Shown: in pieces, positions 27,376 to 37,006 of the stretch
Numbering within the stretch: the first letter of the stretch is position 1
Layout: each line of letters opens with the position of its first letter
From: an uncultured Bacilli bacterium
Lineage (GTDB): Bacteria > Bacillota_I > Bacilli_A > RF39 > UBA660
Reading direction: 5' to 3'
NCBI GenBank assembly: GCA_934148995.1
Contig: CAKPDM010000002.1
Span: 1 to 64,000 of the forward strand
DNA: 64,000 bases
Translations under genes and position numbers: made by a program
The notes under the pieces: model-generated
The model's input: the letters and a program-made list of their open reading frames with translations, nothing else
Database searches by the model: none
What the model was told of the DNA's origin: nothing

Positions 27376-28722
27376 ATGGCCTTAAGAGAATTACCTAATA
27401 ATAAAGAAGCAGAAATGAGTGTTTTAGGTTCATGTTTTTTATCAACAGCTGCTGCTACTTTAGCAATAGAGAACTTAACAGAATCAAGCTTTTTTGATTT
27501 GAGAAATGCAAAAATCTTTAAGGCTTTTCAAAATTTACACGAAGAAAAAATACCACTAGACTTAACAACAGTAACGACAGAGCTTACAAAGATGAATGCT
27601 TTAACAGAAGCGGGAGGAGTATCTTATTTAACTGAAATAGTTGAATTTGTTCCTACTGCCAGTAATATAGATTATTATATTCAAGAAGTGGAAAAAACTG
27701 CTCTTTTAAGAGGACTAATTGATACTGCAACTAATATAGTAACACTTGGTTATAATCAAGAAGAAAATGTCAATGATATTTTAGATTTAGCAGAAAAACA
27801 AATATTAAACATAGCTAAGAATCGAAAAAGTGGAGAATTTCAAAGCATTCAGGATGTATTAATTAAAACACAGGAAGACCTCGAAAAATTAGCAGAGTCA
27901 AAAGGAGAGATAACTGGAATAGCAACAGGGTGGTATGACTTTGATAAGTTAACAGCTGGGCTTCATGAAAATGAAATGATAATAATAGCAGCTCGTCCAG
28001 GTATGGGTAAAACTGCTTTTGCTCTAAATCTTGCCACTTATGTAACTACTCATTCTGATAATACCGTAGCAGTATTCAACTTAGAAATGGGAGCTAGTCA
28101 GTTAGCTAATCGTATTATTTCATCACTTGGTCAAATAGAAGGTTATAAAATGCGTACTGGTAAATTATTAAATCAAGATTGGAAAAGATTTAATGAAGCT
28201 ACAACCCAATTATCAAAAGCCAAGCTATATATAGATGATACTCCAGGAATAACAATTGGAGAGATAAGAGCAAAATGTAGAAGATTGGCAAGTTCTAGTG
28301 ATGGATTAGATTTGGTAATAATCGATTATTTACAACTTATTTCTGGTGGTAAGAATTATGGAAGTAATAGACAACAAGAAGTAGCAGATATTTCGCGTAG
28401 TTTAAAGACGTTAGCTATGGAACTTCATATTCCAATAATAGCTTTAGCTCAGTTGTCACGAAGTGTTGAAGGAAGAGAAGATAAGAGACCTATGCTTTCA
28501 GATTTACGTGAATCTGGTTCTATTGAACAGGATGCTGATTTAGTAGGATTTTTGTATCGAGATGATTACTATAATAAAGAAGCAAAAAAAGATGCTACTA
28601 GTGTCAGTGAATTTATTATCGCTAAGCATAGAAATGGTCCTCAGGCAACAATTCAATTGCTATTTAAAAAAGACACATCAACCTTTCTTAATATGACAAA
28701 TGGTCCAGAAGAGGAGGAATAA
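27376..28722 (+). CDS. dnaB: replicative DNA helicase DnaB (DnaC of B. subtilis)
   Basis: This is the hexameric fork helicase (448 residues). The N-terminal primase-interacting domain starts LPNNKEAEMSVLGSC. The RecA-like motor has Walker A ARPGMGKTAFALNLA and Walker B LVIIDYLQLI. The C-terminal motif FIIAKHRNGPQATIQLLF is conserved. AAGGAGGTAAAA precedes the ATG. The following gene's ribosome-binding site lies within its last codons. Confidence 0.96.
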   Translation: MALRELPNNKEAEMSVLGSCFLSTAAATLAIENLTESSFFDLRNAKIFKAFQNLHEEKIPLDLTTVTTELTKMNALTEAGGVSYLTEIVEFVPTASNIDYYIQEVEKTALLRGLIDTATNIVTLGYNQEENVNDILDLAEKQILNIAKNRKSGEFQSIQDVLIKTQEDLEKLAESKGEITGIATGWYDFDKLTAGLHENEMIIIAARPGMGKTAFALNLATYVTTHSDNTVAVFNLEMGASQLANRIISSLGQIEGYKMRTGKLLNQDWKRFNEATTQLSKAKLYIDDTPGITIGEIRAKCRRLASSSDGLDLVIIDYLQLISGGKNYGSNRQQEVADISRSLKTLAMELHIPIIALAQLSRSVEGREDKRPMLSDLRESGSIEQDADLVGFLYRDDYYNKEAKKDATSVSEFIIAKHRNGPQATIQLLFKKDTSTFLNMTNGPEEEE

Positions 28723-28723
28723 A

Positions 28724-30223
28724 ATGGGGAAGAAAGTATTAATAATAAGTGTAGCTCTTGCAGTTAGTGCACTACTAGTTTTATATATTCCATCACCAAA
28801 AGCAAAAAATCCACAAGATGTTTATCGAGTTTATTTGAAAGGTAGTTCTTTGGGACTTATTGAAAATAAAGAAGAATTGGAACAATATATTGATAGTGAA
28901 CAAGAAAAAATAAAAAATAAGTATAAAGTAGATAAAGTATATGCACCAGAAGATTTAAAAGTTGTTAAAGAAATAACTTATCAAGAAAAAATATCTACAA
29001 CTAAAGAAATATATGAAAAAATTAAAGATTTAGAGTCATTTACAATTAATGGTTATGCCATAAAAATAAAAGGTATAGATAGTACAAATGAACAAGGAGA
29101 AACACAAAAAGGTGTGGACCAGACAATTTATGTTCTAGATAAGACAGTTTTTACAGATGCAATGGATAAAACTATTAGGTCTTTTGTAAATAATGATGAT
29201 TATGAAAAATATTTAAATAATAAGCAAAAAGAAATTAAAGATACTGGTACAATTATTGAAAATGTTTATATAGAAAATAAAATAACTGTAAAAAATACAA
29301 AAATACCGGTAGATAAAACAATTTATGAAAAAGTTGATGATTTAAGTAGATATTTATTATTTGGAACACTAGATGAGTATCAAAAATATACAGTACAAGA
29401 TGGTGATACAATTAGTGATATTGCATTTAATAATAAATTATCAAATAAAGAATTTCTAATTGCTAATCCAACGTTTAAAGATGAAAACAGTTTACTCTTT
29501 GCAGGACAACAAGTAACAATTAATATCATTAAACCACAATTTAGATTAGTAGAAATAGATCATACAGTTTTTGATCAGGAAATTAAGTATGAAACAGAAG
29601 TTAAGTATGATGAAAATAAAATGGTTGGTACCGAAGAAGTAACTCAAAAAGGAGAAAATGGTCTTCAAAGAGTTACTAGTAAAGTGCAAAAAGTTAATGG
29701 TCAAGTAGAAAGTTCAGTTATTAATGAAAGTGCTACTGAAAGATTAAAAGAACCAGTAAAAGAAATTATAGTTAAAGGTAAAAAACAAAATTCTTATTCA
29801 TCTGGTATAGATATAACTGGTACTACAAAAGTTGAGGGTTACTGGAAGTGGCCTACGGCAACTCCGTATACAATTAATAGTTCATATGGCTATCGTTGGG
29901 GAACTCTTCACGATGGAGTTGATATCGGTGGTAGTTATGGTTCACCTGTCTATGCCGCTAATAACGGAATAGTAGTTCAGTCGAGTTACAAGTATGATAA
30001 TGGCCAGTTTATAGTAATTAATCATAATAATGGTTATTACACAATGTATGCACATTTATCAGCTAGATATGTAAAAGAAGGTCAAAACGTGTCTATTGGT
30101 CAACAAATAGGCGCAATGGGCAAAAGTGGTTTTGCAACAGGAACACATTTACACTTTGGACTTTTCAGGGGATTTCCTTACCGAAGAGGTTCAACATCAT
30201 TACAACCACTTAGTTTATTTTAA
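28724..30223 (+). CDS. secreted LysM-G5-M23 peptidoglycan endopeptidase
   Basis: A 499-residue exported protein likely to cut peptide cross-links of the wall. The order is an N-terminal signal anchor (LIISVALAVSALLVLYIP), a large uncharacterised region, a LysM domain (YTVQDGDTISDIAFNN, near residue 225), a G5-type domain (about residues 275-345), and a LytM/M23 domain. The zinc ligands are seen in HDGVDIG and in THLHFGL, so it looks active. The start is the ATG at 28724 with GAGGAGG. It overlaps walJ in a TAATG. It occupies the place where many Bacilli have walRK-yycHI. Confidence 0.88.
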   Translation: MGKKVLIISVALAVSALLVLYIPSPKAKNPQDVYRVYLKGSSLGLIENKEELEQYIDSEQEKIKNKYKVDKVYAPEDLKVVKEITYQEKISTTKEIYEKIKDLESFTINGYAIKIKGIDSTNEQGETQKGVDQTIYVLDKTVFTDAMDKTIRSFVNNDDYEKYLNNKQKEIKDTGTIIENVYIENKITVKNTKIPVDKTIYEKVDDLSRYLLFGTLDEYQKYTVQDGDTISDIAFNNKLSNKEFLIANPTFKDENSLLFAGQQVTINIIKPQFRLVEIDHTVFDQEIKYETEVKYDENKMVGTEEVTQKGENGLQRVTSKVQKVNGQVESSVINESATERLKEPVKEIIVKGKKQNSYSSGIDITGTTKVEGYWKWPTATPYTINSSYGYRWGTLHDGVDIGGSYGSPVYAANNGIVVQSSYKYDNGQFIVINHNNGYYTMYAHLSARYVKEGQNVSIGQQIGAMGKSGFATGTHLHFGLFRGFPYRRGSTSLQPLSLF

Positions 30224-30987
30224 TGAAAATAATAACGTTAGCGAGTGGTTCCAAAGGAAATACTTCTTATATAGAAGTAGGAAATACTCGCTTTCTTATT
30301 GATATAGGTATAACTTACAGGCACTTATTAGAAAGATTAGCCGAAATTGATAGAAGTATTGATGATATAGATGCTTTACTTATTACACATACTCATTCAG
30401 ATCATATTAAGGGACTAAAAGTGTTTGTTAAACACAATAATGTACCTGTATATATAAGAGAAGAAATGTATAAAGAATTAAAAGAGATATTACCTAAAGA
30501 AAAAATAGAATTATATAATGATAAAATGCATTTAAAAGATATTACAATAGATTTGGTTCATACTTCTCACGATGCTCCTGGTTCTGTTGGTTTTTTGATA
30601 AGTAGTGATTCAAGTAGTTTAGTTTATATTACTGATACTGGTTATATAAATGAAAAATATTATGATTTATTATCTAATCGAGAAATATATTATATTGAAA
30701 GTAATCACGATGAACAAATGCTTTTGATAGGACCTTATCCACATTATTTAAAACAAAGAATACTAAGTGATAGGGGACACTTATCTAATGGAGCTACAGC
30801 TACATATTTAGAAAAATTCATCGGAGAAAAAACAAAATACATAATTCTAGGACATATAAGTGAAACAAATAATACTAAAGAATTAGCATTTAATACTACT
30901 AAAGCCGCGATTGAAAGAACTAAATATAGACCTAAAATATTAATAGCTAGTCAAGAAGAAATAGGAGAGGTGGTTGAAGTTAGATGA
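30223..30987 (+). CDS. walJ: WalJ/YycJ metallo-beta-lactamase-fold protein
   Basis: A 254-residue metal-dependent hydrolase fold. The binding motif THTHSDHIKGL (HxHxDH), the later SHDAPGS histidine, DTGY aspartate and GHISETN histidine are present. YycJ/WalJ has exonuclease-like features and influences replication and division coordination in Gram-positives. No walR or walK is in the window. It overlaps its upstream neighbour by one base and rlmH by four. Confidence 0.88.
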   Translation: MKIITLASGSKGNTSYIEVGNTRFLIDIGITYRHLLERLAEIDRSIDDIDALLITHTHSDHIKGLKVFVKHNNVPVYIREEMYKELKEILPKEKIELYNDKMHLKDITIDLVHTSHDAPGSVGFLISSDSSSLVYITDTGYINEKYYDLLSNREIYYIESNHDEQMLLIGPYPHYLKQRILSDRGHLSNGATATYLEKFIGEKTKYIILGHISETNNTKELAFNTTKAAIERTKYRPKILIASQEEIGEVVEVR

Positions 30988-31439
30988 TAAAATTAATAGT
31001 AGTAGGTAAAATCAAAGAAAAATATTTTACAGATGCTATTAAAGAATATGAAAAAAGATTGAGTAAGTATACAAAATTAAATATTGTAGAAGTAGCAGAT
31101 TGTGGTATAGAAGAGCTAGATAAATCTTTAAGAATAGAAAAAGATGCTATTATGAAACATCTTTCCTTAAGAGATTATATTATTTTATTAGATGTAAAGG
31201 GACAAGAAATGACATCTGTAGAAATGGCCAAGGTAATGGCTGATAGAGAAATGAACAATAGTAATATTACATTTATTATTGGAGGAAGTAATGGTTTTCA
31301 TCAAGACATCTATAATATAGCAAAAGAAAAATGGTCATTTTCTAAATTAACCTTTCCTCATCAGTTATTTAGAATAATGTTTTTAGAACAACTATATCGC
31401 ACATATAAAATAAGAAATAATGAAAAATATCATAAGTAG
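30984..31439 (+). CDS. rlmH: 23S rRNA (pseudouridine1915-N3)-methyltransferase
   Basis: RlmH is a SPOUT methyltransferase acting on assembled ribosomes. The 151-residue product has LLDVKGQEMTS, FIIGGSNGF and the C-terminal LTFPHQLFRIMFLEQLYR knot region (key residues HQLFRI, EQLYR). It ends IRNNEKYHK, the conserved active-site tail. ATG overlaps the walJ stop (ATGA). Confidence 0.96.
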   Translation: MIKLIVVGKIKEKYFTDAIKEYEKRLSKYTKLNIVEVADCGIEELDKSLRIEKDAIMKHLSLRDYIILLDVKGQEMTSVEMAKVMADREMNNSNITFIIGGSNGFHQDIYNIAKEKWSFSKLTFPHQLFRIMFLEQLYRTYKIRNNEKYHK

Positions 31440-31451
31440 GAGTTGAAAAAA

Positions 31452-32117
31452 ATGATAGGTAATGATTGGGATGAACATTTAAAGACAGAGTATGATAAAA
31501 CTTATTTTAAAGAACTATTAGAATTTGTTGATGGTGAATATCATACTAAAGAAATATATCCAAGAAAAAATGAAATATTTAATGCTTTTAGAAATACTTC
31601 TTATAAAGATACAAAAGTAGTTCTTTTAGGACAAGATCCTTATCATGGTGTTAATCAAGCTCAAGGACTTTCATTTTCAGTACGTGATGGTTTAAAAAAA
31701 CCACCAAGTCTTGTTAATATCTTTAAGGAATTGGAAAGTGATTTGGGAATTCCCTTTCCTGAGAAAAATAGTTTATTACCTTGGGCTAATGAAGGTGTTT
31801 TATTATTAAACAGTGTTTTAACAGTAGAAAAAGATAAAGCTGCTTCTCATAGTCATCGTGGTTGGGAAGAATTCACTGATAAAGTAATAGAAGAAGTAAA
31901 TAAAAAAGATGAACCAGTTGTTTTTATTTTCTGGGGGAATTATGCTAGAGCTAAAAAGGTATTAGTTACTAATCCTAAACATTTAGTTCTAGAATCTGCT
32001 CATCCATCACCATTTTCCGCATATAATGGCTTTTTTGGAAGTAGACCTTTCTCTAAAACTAATGAATTTTTAAAAGAAAATAATCTTAAACCAATTAATT
32101 GGAACATTGAAAGATAA
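31452..32117 (+). CDS. ung: uracil-DNA glycosylase (family 1)
   Basis: Ung removes uracil from DNA. The product has 221 residues. The catalytic loop is GQDPYHG (general base Asp), followed by GLSFSV, LLLNSVLTV and the HPSPFSAYNGFFG His loop. The start is the ATG at 31452, nine nt after GTAGGAG. A terminator for ung lies inside the 3' end of the convergent gene. Confidence 0.96.
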   Translation: MIGNDWDEHLKTEYDKTYFKELLEFVDGEYHTKEIYPRKNEIFNAFRNTSYKDTKVVLLGQDPYHGVNQAQGLSFSVRDGLKKPPSLVNIFKELESDLGIPFPEKNSLLPWANEGVLLLNSVLTVEKDKAASHSHRGWEEFTDKVIEEVNKKDEPVVFIFWGNYARAKKVLVTNPKHLVLESAHPSPFSAYNGFFGSRPFSKTNEFLKENNLKPINWNIER

Positions 32118-32137
32118 AAAAGAACCTCAATGGTCCT

Positions 32138-32653
32138 TTACTTAGAGAGAATTGCAAAAGATTCTCTTTTTTCAATTTTATAAATATCTAATTCTTTATA
32201 GTGTAAAAAGAAGCCAACAATATTACTTGGAAATTTATGTTTATAATTATTTATCTCCACAGCATTGTCATTATAATATTTTAAGACACCCTTCAAGTCA
32301 CACTCATTATCATCAAAACGGTCGATTAAATTATTAAGTTTTTTGTTAGATTCATATTCTTCGTCATCAGCTTCTTTTAGAAGTTTATTACCAATAGAAT
32401 TTAATTCTATATAACATTGATGACTAGTTAGTTTCTTTCCTTTGAATTCTTCTAACTCTTTTATCTTATCTTTATCAATAATTTGAGCTATTTTTAAAAG
32501 AATTTCTATTTTTTTCTCAATAATTATTTCAATATTGTTGTTGGCTTCCGATACCTTTAAAAAATAAAAGTCATATTTCTTTTTAAAATGTAAAAATATT
32601 ATTATAAAAAGTAAAATAAGGAAAAATACTATTCCAAATATAACGTATAACAT
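32138..32653 (-). CDS. LemA-family-like membrane protein
   Basis: A 171-residue protein with one N-terminal transmembrane helix (about residues 3-25) and a helical domain. The C-terminal region LKYYNDNAVEINNYKHKFPSN matches the LemA signature (YN..V..FN....FPSNIV; I split it as LKYYNDNAVEIN, then FPSNIVG). Function of LemA proteins is poorly known. It is head-on to the neighbouring genes and precedes nothing on its strand until gyrA. The match is partial in the N-terminal half. Confidence 0.7.
   Translation of the reverse strand: MLYVIFGIVFFLILLFIIIFLHFKKKYDFYFLKVSEANNNIEIIIEKKIEILLKIAQIIDKDKIKELEEFKGKKLTSHQCYIELNSIGNKLLKEADDEEYESNKKLNNLIDRFDDNECDLKGVLKYYNDNAVEINNYKHKFPSNIVGFFLHYKELDIYKIEKRESFAILSK
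32146..32172 (+). terminator. ung terminator embedded in the LemA-like gene
   Basis: AGAGAAT/ATTCTCT stem followed by T5 on the plus strand. It lies inside the last codons of the convergent coding sequence. Confidence 0.65.
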
Positions 32654-32721
32654 CCTACCACATCCTAAACGAATTATATCAAAGAAAAAAGAAGATTACA
32701 ATTATCTTCCAAAATATTTCC

Positions 32722-34683
32722 TTAAGTTTCCTTATTCTCCGTTAATAATTCGTCAAAGACAGGGTCGGCCATTGTTGGTTCTGTACCTTTAATATAATAC
32801 ATCATCTTAGTTTTAGTATCATTTTGGGTAGCAGGTTTACCGGTTATAGGATTAACTAATACACCAACAACATTATCTTTCGGTTGATACCAATTATCTT
32901 CCTTTCCCTGCATATAATCTTCAATCGATTTTATCCAAATATTTTGTGCAAATTTGTACTCTTTAGGTTCTAGATTTCTGTTATCATCATAACCACACCA
33001 TACTAAAGCTACAACATCTTTATTATAACCAATATACCAGTTATCAGTATTAGTAGTACCACTTTTTAAAGCATAAGTATGAGTCATTTTAGAGGCTAGA
33101 TTGATAGCTGTTGGATAATTATAATCAATAAAGGCAGAGTCATAAGTTGCAGTTAACAAATTATTTAAAATGAAAGTTAAACTAGAGTTTAGAACGAGTT
33201 CTTTTTTATTATCAGCCTCATATAAAATATTACCTTCTTGGTCGACCACTTTTTCAATAAAATGAGGTTTTACTTTATAGCCTTCGTTAGCAAAAGTAGC
33301 ATATCCACCAGCCATTTCTAACATTGAAATCTCACTAGTTCCAAGAGCAAGAGATGGAACTTTATCAAGCTTAGAAGTAATTCCTACTCGTCTTGCCATA
33401 TTTATCAAAGTATCTTCTCCTAAGAATAAATGTGTTTTAACAGCATAAATATTTTCAGAATAAGAAATAGCAGTTGCCATTGAAATTGGTTTATTACCAT
33501 ATTTTTCATTATAATTTTTAGGAGAATAAGTATCTTTATTAGAAAAAGTAAAAGTTGTTTGTTCACTAGTGAAAGTAGTAGAAGCAGTAAAACCATTCTC
33601 TAAAGCAGCATAATAAAGAAAAGGTTTCATTGTAGAACCAACTTGTCTTTTAGCTGATATTGCTCTATTATATTCTGATTTAGTGTAATCTTTTCCACCA
33701 ACTAATGCCTTGACACCACCAGTTTGAGGGTCCAACAAAACAGCAGCTGTTTCTAATTCATTGTCTCCTAAAGTTTCTTTAACATTAGCTTCAAGTTCCT
33801 TTTGACTTTTAAGATTAAGACTAGTATAAATTTTTAAACCACCAGTTTCTAGAAAAGTACTAGGTATTTCCTTTAAGGACTTTAATTCTTTCATTACAGC
33901 ATCTTGATAATACATAACTGTTGATAATTCTTCCTTCTCTTTTTCACCAACAAAGGTTAATTTTTTATTACTAGCTTGATTGTATTCTTCATTACTAATC
34001 TTTTTTTCTTTCAATAAATTTTTAAGAATAAGAATTTGTCTTTCTTTAGCTTTATCATAATTAATTAAAGGAGAATAGTTACTGGGTGATTTAGGAATTC
34101 CTGTCAAAATAGCTGCCTCTGCTAAATCTAAATCTTTAGCTTTTTTTCCAAAATAAAATTGACTAGCATTTTCTATTCCATACATACCATGTCCATAATT
34201 AATAGTATTTAGATAGCCTTCTAAAATATCTTTTTTCTTATAATGTGTTTCAATCTCAATAGTGTACCACATCTCATCCCATTTTCTTTTCCAAGTTTTA
34301 GAAAAGTCTAAGAATAGATTTTTAGCATATTGCTGTGTAATAGTACTTGCACCTTGGCTTTTATTTCTTGAAACAACATTAACATACATAGCTTTAATAA
34401 TTCTTAAATAATCAAAACCTTTATGTTTATAGAAATTTTTATCTTCTGTTTCAATAGTGGTCTTAACTACATTATCAGATATATTGTCTAGACTTACCCA
34501 TTTACCATCACCACTTCCTTGAAAAAATAACTCATTATCTTGATCGAATAACATAAACTTATTAGCACTTTTTATTTGTAATTTTGGAGATAAATAAGCA
34601 TAAGAATAAGCAGCAATGTTAAAAATAATAAATAATAGAACAAGTAATATAGTAAATTTAGTTACTTTTTTAATATATTTCAT
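32722..34683 (-). CDS. pbp1A: class A penicillin-binding protein (PBP1A-type)
   Basis: A bifunctional glycosyltransferase-transpeptidase that polymerises and cross-links peptidoglycan (653 residues). After a signal anchor (about residues 8-32), the GT51 domain shows EDKNFYKHKG, GASTITQQYAKN and the EGYLNTINYGHGMYGIENAS region (split motif EGYLN and YGIENA). The transpeptidase shows the SxxK in GSTMKPF, SxN in SYSENIY and KSGTT. I use the ATG at 34683, six nt after AGGTG; a GTG nine bases upstream is possible. It is transcribed divergently from DUF1934-argS and head-on to replication. Confidence 0.93.
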   Translation of the reverse strand: MKYIKKVTKFTILLVLLFIIFNIAAYSYAYLSPKLQIKSANKFMLFDQDNELFFQGSGDGKWVSLDNISDNVVKTTIETEDKNFYKHKGFDYLRIIKAMYVNVVSRNKSQGASTITQQYAKNLFLDFSKTWKRKWDEMWYTIEIETHYKKKDILEGYLNTINYGHGMYGIENASQFYFGKKAKDLDLAEAAILTGIPKSPSNYSPLINYDKAKERQILILKNLLKEKKISNEEYNQASNKKLTFVGEKEKEELSTVMYYQDAVMKELKSLKEIPSTFLETGGLKIYTSLNLKSQKELEANVKETLGDNELETAAVLLDPQTGGVKALVGGKDYTKSEYNRAISAKRQVGSTMKPFLYYAALENGFTASTTFTSEQTTFTFSNKDTYSPKNYNEKYGNKPISMATAISYSENIYAVKTHLFLGEDTLINMARRVGITSKLDKVPSLALGTSEISMLEMAGGYATFANEGYKVKPHFIEKVVDQEGNILYEADNKKELVLNSSLTFILNNLLTATYDSAFIDYNYPTAINLASKMTHTYALKSGTTNTDNWYIGYNKDVVALVWCGYDDNRNLEPKEYKFAQNIWIKSIEDYMQGKEDNWYQPKDNVVGVLVNPITGKPATQNDTKTKMMYYIKGTEPTMADPVFDELLTENKET

Positions 34684-34734
34684 AATCATCACCTACACTT
34701 ATCTTGTCCAAACTCTTTAAAAATAACAATATTC

Positions 34735-34763
34735 TTGTAAGAAATTTAATTCGTTGCTATAAT
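34735..34763 (+). promoter_or_regulatory. promoter of DUF1934-argS
   Basis: TTGTAA, a 17-bp spacer and TATAAT lie 25 bp before the DUF1934 start codon. Confidence 0.75.
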
Positions 34764-34788
34764 ATTAGCTGAATGAAAGGGAAGCAAT

Positions 34789-35148
34789 ATGAAAGAAATT
34801 AAAGTAATAGCTAAATTGATTGCTAATAATGAAGTATTTACATATGAAGGTAAAGCTAATTTTGATAAAAAAAATAAAGTTATTCAATATCAAGATGAAC
34901 ATGCCTTATTAACAATATATTTAAAAGAAAAAATATTACTACGAGAAACCGAAGAAGCAATACTTAGTTATAAGTTTTTAGAAAATACTACCAATTCTTT
35001 TGAGATATATCTTAAAGAAACAAAGCAAAGTGCTACAGTTTTGATGAAAACTAAACAAATTAAAGAAGAAGTTAATTCTTTCTTAGTAATCTATAGAATA
35101 GATGGTAATGATTTTGACCACGAATATAGCATAGAATGGGAGGACTAA
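34789..35148 (+). CDS. DUF1934 (YwiB-like) calycin-fold protein
   Basis: A 119-residue soluble protein without known activity. It resembles YwiB by length, beta-rich composition and its position directly before argS, as in B. subtilis. The segment LLTIYLKEKILLRETEEAILSY fits (shown as key part KEKILLRE). GGGAAGC precedes the ATG. One base separates it from argS. The family call rests partly on context. Confidence 0.65.
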   Translation: MKEIKVIAKLIANNEVFTYEGKANFDKKNKVIQYQDEHALLTIYLKEKILLRETEEAILSYKFLENTTNSFEIYLKETKQSATVLMKTKQIKEEVNSFLVIYRIDGNDFDHEYSIEWED

Positions 35149-35149
35149 T

Positions 35150-36895
35150 ATGAGTTTAATTAAACAAATCGAAGGAGACTTAACAAAAAAAATGAATGAA
35201 GCAGCTATTCCAATAGAAAGAGTAACTCTATTAGAAAGTAAACGAAAAGATTTAGGTGATTATCAGTTAAATGATGCAATGAGTCTTGCTAAAATTTTAC
35301 ATAAGAGTCCAATGCTTATTGCTGAAGATATGAAGCGTATTTTAGAAGAAAGTGGTTATTTTGATAACGTTACAATTGCTTCTATTGGTTTTATTAATGT
35401 TTCTTTAAAAGAAGAGATATTAGTAAATTTTGTTGATAATTATCATAATAGTAGCGATAAAGATGTTGATTTATTGGAAAAGAAAAAAATCTTTCTAGAT
35501 TATGGTGGTGCTAATATAGCAAAAACCCTTCACGTTGGTCATTTGAGAAGTGCTAATATTGGAGAAGCCTTAAAAAGACTAACAAAAAGATTAGGTCAAG
35601 AAGTAATCTGCGATGTTCATTTTGGAGATATAGGTAGACAATCAGGAATGGTTATTTATGAAATTAGAAATAGATATCCCAATCTTAATTATTTTACTGA
35701 AGAAGAAAGTGATAATTGGGACGAATTACCAATAACAGCTAAAGATTTAGAAGAAATATATCCAGTAGCAAGTCTTAAAGCTAAAGAAGACGAAAGCATA
35801 ATGGAAGAGGTAAGATTTATTACAAAAGAACTAGAAGAAGGAAAACCTAATTATGTTGCTTTATGGGATAAGATTAAGAAAATATCGATTGAGGACATTA
35901 AAGAAGTTTATAAAAAATTTAATACTGACTTTGATTTATGGGAAGGTGAGAGTGATTGCTATTCCTATATGGGTCCAATGATAGAAAAATTAAGAAATCA
36001 AGGCTATTTACAAAAAAGCGAAGGAGCAGAAGTAATCGAAGTTAGAGAAGATACCGATAAGGCACCTATGCCTGACCTTGTAGTTGTTAAAAGTAATGGA
36101 GCTACTTTGTATGCAACTCGCGAATTAGCAACAATGGTCTCAAGAGTTGAACGTTTTAATCCAGATGAAATGTGGTATTTAACAGATTTAAGACAAGGAC
36201 TTTATTTTGAACAAGTATTTAGAGCAGCTCATAAGACGAAGATAGTTAGCGATGATACAAAATTATCTTTCTTTGGTTTTGGTACAATGAATGGACCTGA
36301 TGGAAAGCCATTCAAAACAAGAGATGGTGGAGCTTTATCTTTGAAAACCCTTTTAAAAGAAGTAAAGAAAGAAGTAACAGCTCATTCCCATAATTTAGAA
36401 AAGGAGCCAAATAAAGAAGTAATAATTGAACAAATAGCTGTTGCTGCTATTAAATATGCTGATTTACTATCAAATAGAACAACAGATTATATTTTTGATC
36501 CTAAAAAATTTGTAGATGTAGAGGGAAAAACTGGTCCATATCTTTTATATACTACTATTAGAATGAAATCTTTATTAAAAAAAGCAAAAGAAAATAATTT
36601 AAACTATGAAAAATATACTTCTATAACGGATGAAGTAGAAAAAGAATTGATAACTTTATTATTAAATAAAAATAAAATTTTACATAAAGCATATGATACA
36701 AAAGAGTTAAATGTAATATCAGATTATTTATATCAATTAACTAGCACTTATAGCAAATTCTATGAAAAGTGTCATGTTTTAACAGAAAATAATAAAAATA
36801 TTCAAGAAAACTGGTTACTTTTAACAAAAAATGTATATGATACAAATGTAGAACTATTATCAATTTTAGGAATTGAAATACCTGAAAAAATGTAA
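35150..36895 (+). CDS. argS: arginyl-tRNA synthetase
   Basis: ArgRS charges tRNA-Arg. The product has 581 residues. The N-terminal Add-1 domain is present. The class I HIGH motif is HVGHLRSANIGE near residue 130. The KMSKS equivalent is degenerate (KPFKTRDGG), as usual for this enzyme. The C-terminal DALR anticodon-binding domain contains YDTKELNVISDYLYQL. The AGGAC Shine-Dalgarno overlaps the preceding gene's end. Confidence 0.96.
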   Translation: MSLIKQIEGDLTKKMNEAAIPIERVTLLESKRKDLGDYQLNDAMSLAKILHKSPMLIAEDMKRILEESGYFDNVTIASIGFINVSLKEEILVNFVDNYHNSSDKDVDLLEKKKIFLDYGGANIAKTLHVGHLRSANIGEALKRLTKRLGQEVICDVHFGDIGRQSGMVIYEIRNRYPNLNYFTEEESDNWDELPITAKDLEEIYPVASLKAKEDESIMEEVRFITKELEEGKPNYVALWDKIKKISIEDIKEVYKKFNTDFDLWEGESDCYSYMGPMIEKLRNQGYLQKSEGAEVIEVREDTDKAPMPDLVVVKSNGATLYATRELATMVSRVERFNPDEMWYLTDLRQGLYFEQVFRAAHKTKIVSDDTKLSFFGFGTMNGPDGKPFKTRDGGALSLKTLLKEVKKEVTAHSHNLEKEPNKEVIIEQIAVAAIKYADLLSNRTTDYIFDPKKFVDVEGKTGPYLLYTTIRMKSLLKKAKENNLNYEKYTSITDEVEKELITLLLNKNKILHKAYDTKELNVISDYLYQLTSTYSKFYEKCHVLTENNKNIQENWLLLTKNVYDTNVELLSILGIEIPEKM

Positions 36896-36911
36896 ACAGT
36901 ATAAAAAAGTA

Positions 36912-36940
36912 TTGCATTTACATATAAAAGATGATATAAG
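36912..36940 (+). promoter_or_regulatory. rpoE promoter
   Basis: TTGCAT, a 17-bp spacer and TATAAG about 65 bp upstream of the rpoE start. A -10-like match of medium quality. Confidence 0.5.
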
Positions 36941-37006
36941 TTTATATGACTTGATTAAGAAACAAGTATTCATTTTGAAATATACTTTAATATGGGAGGA
37001 AATAAA

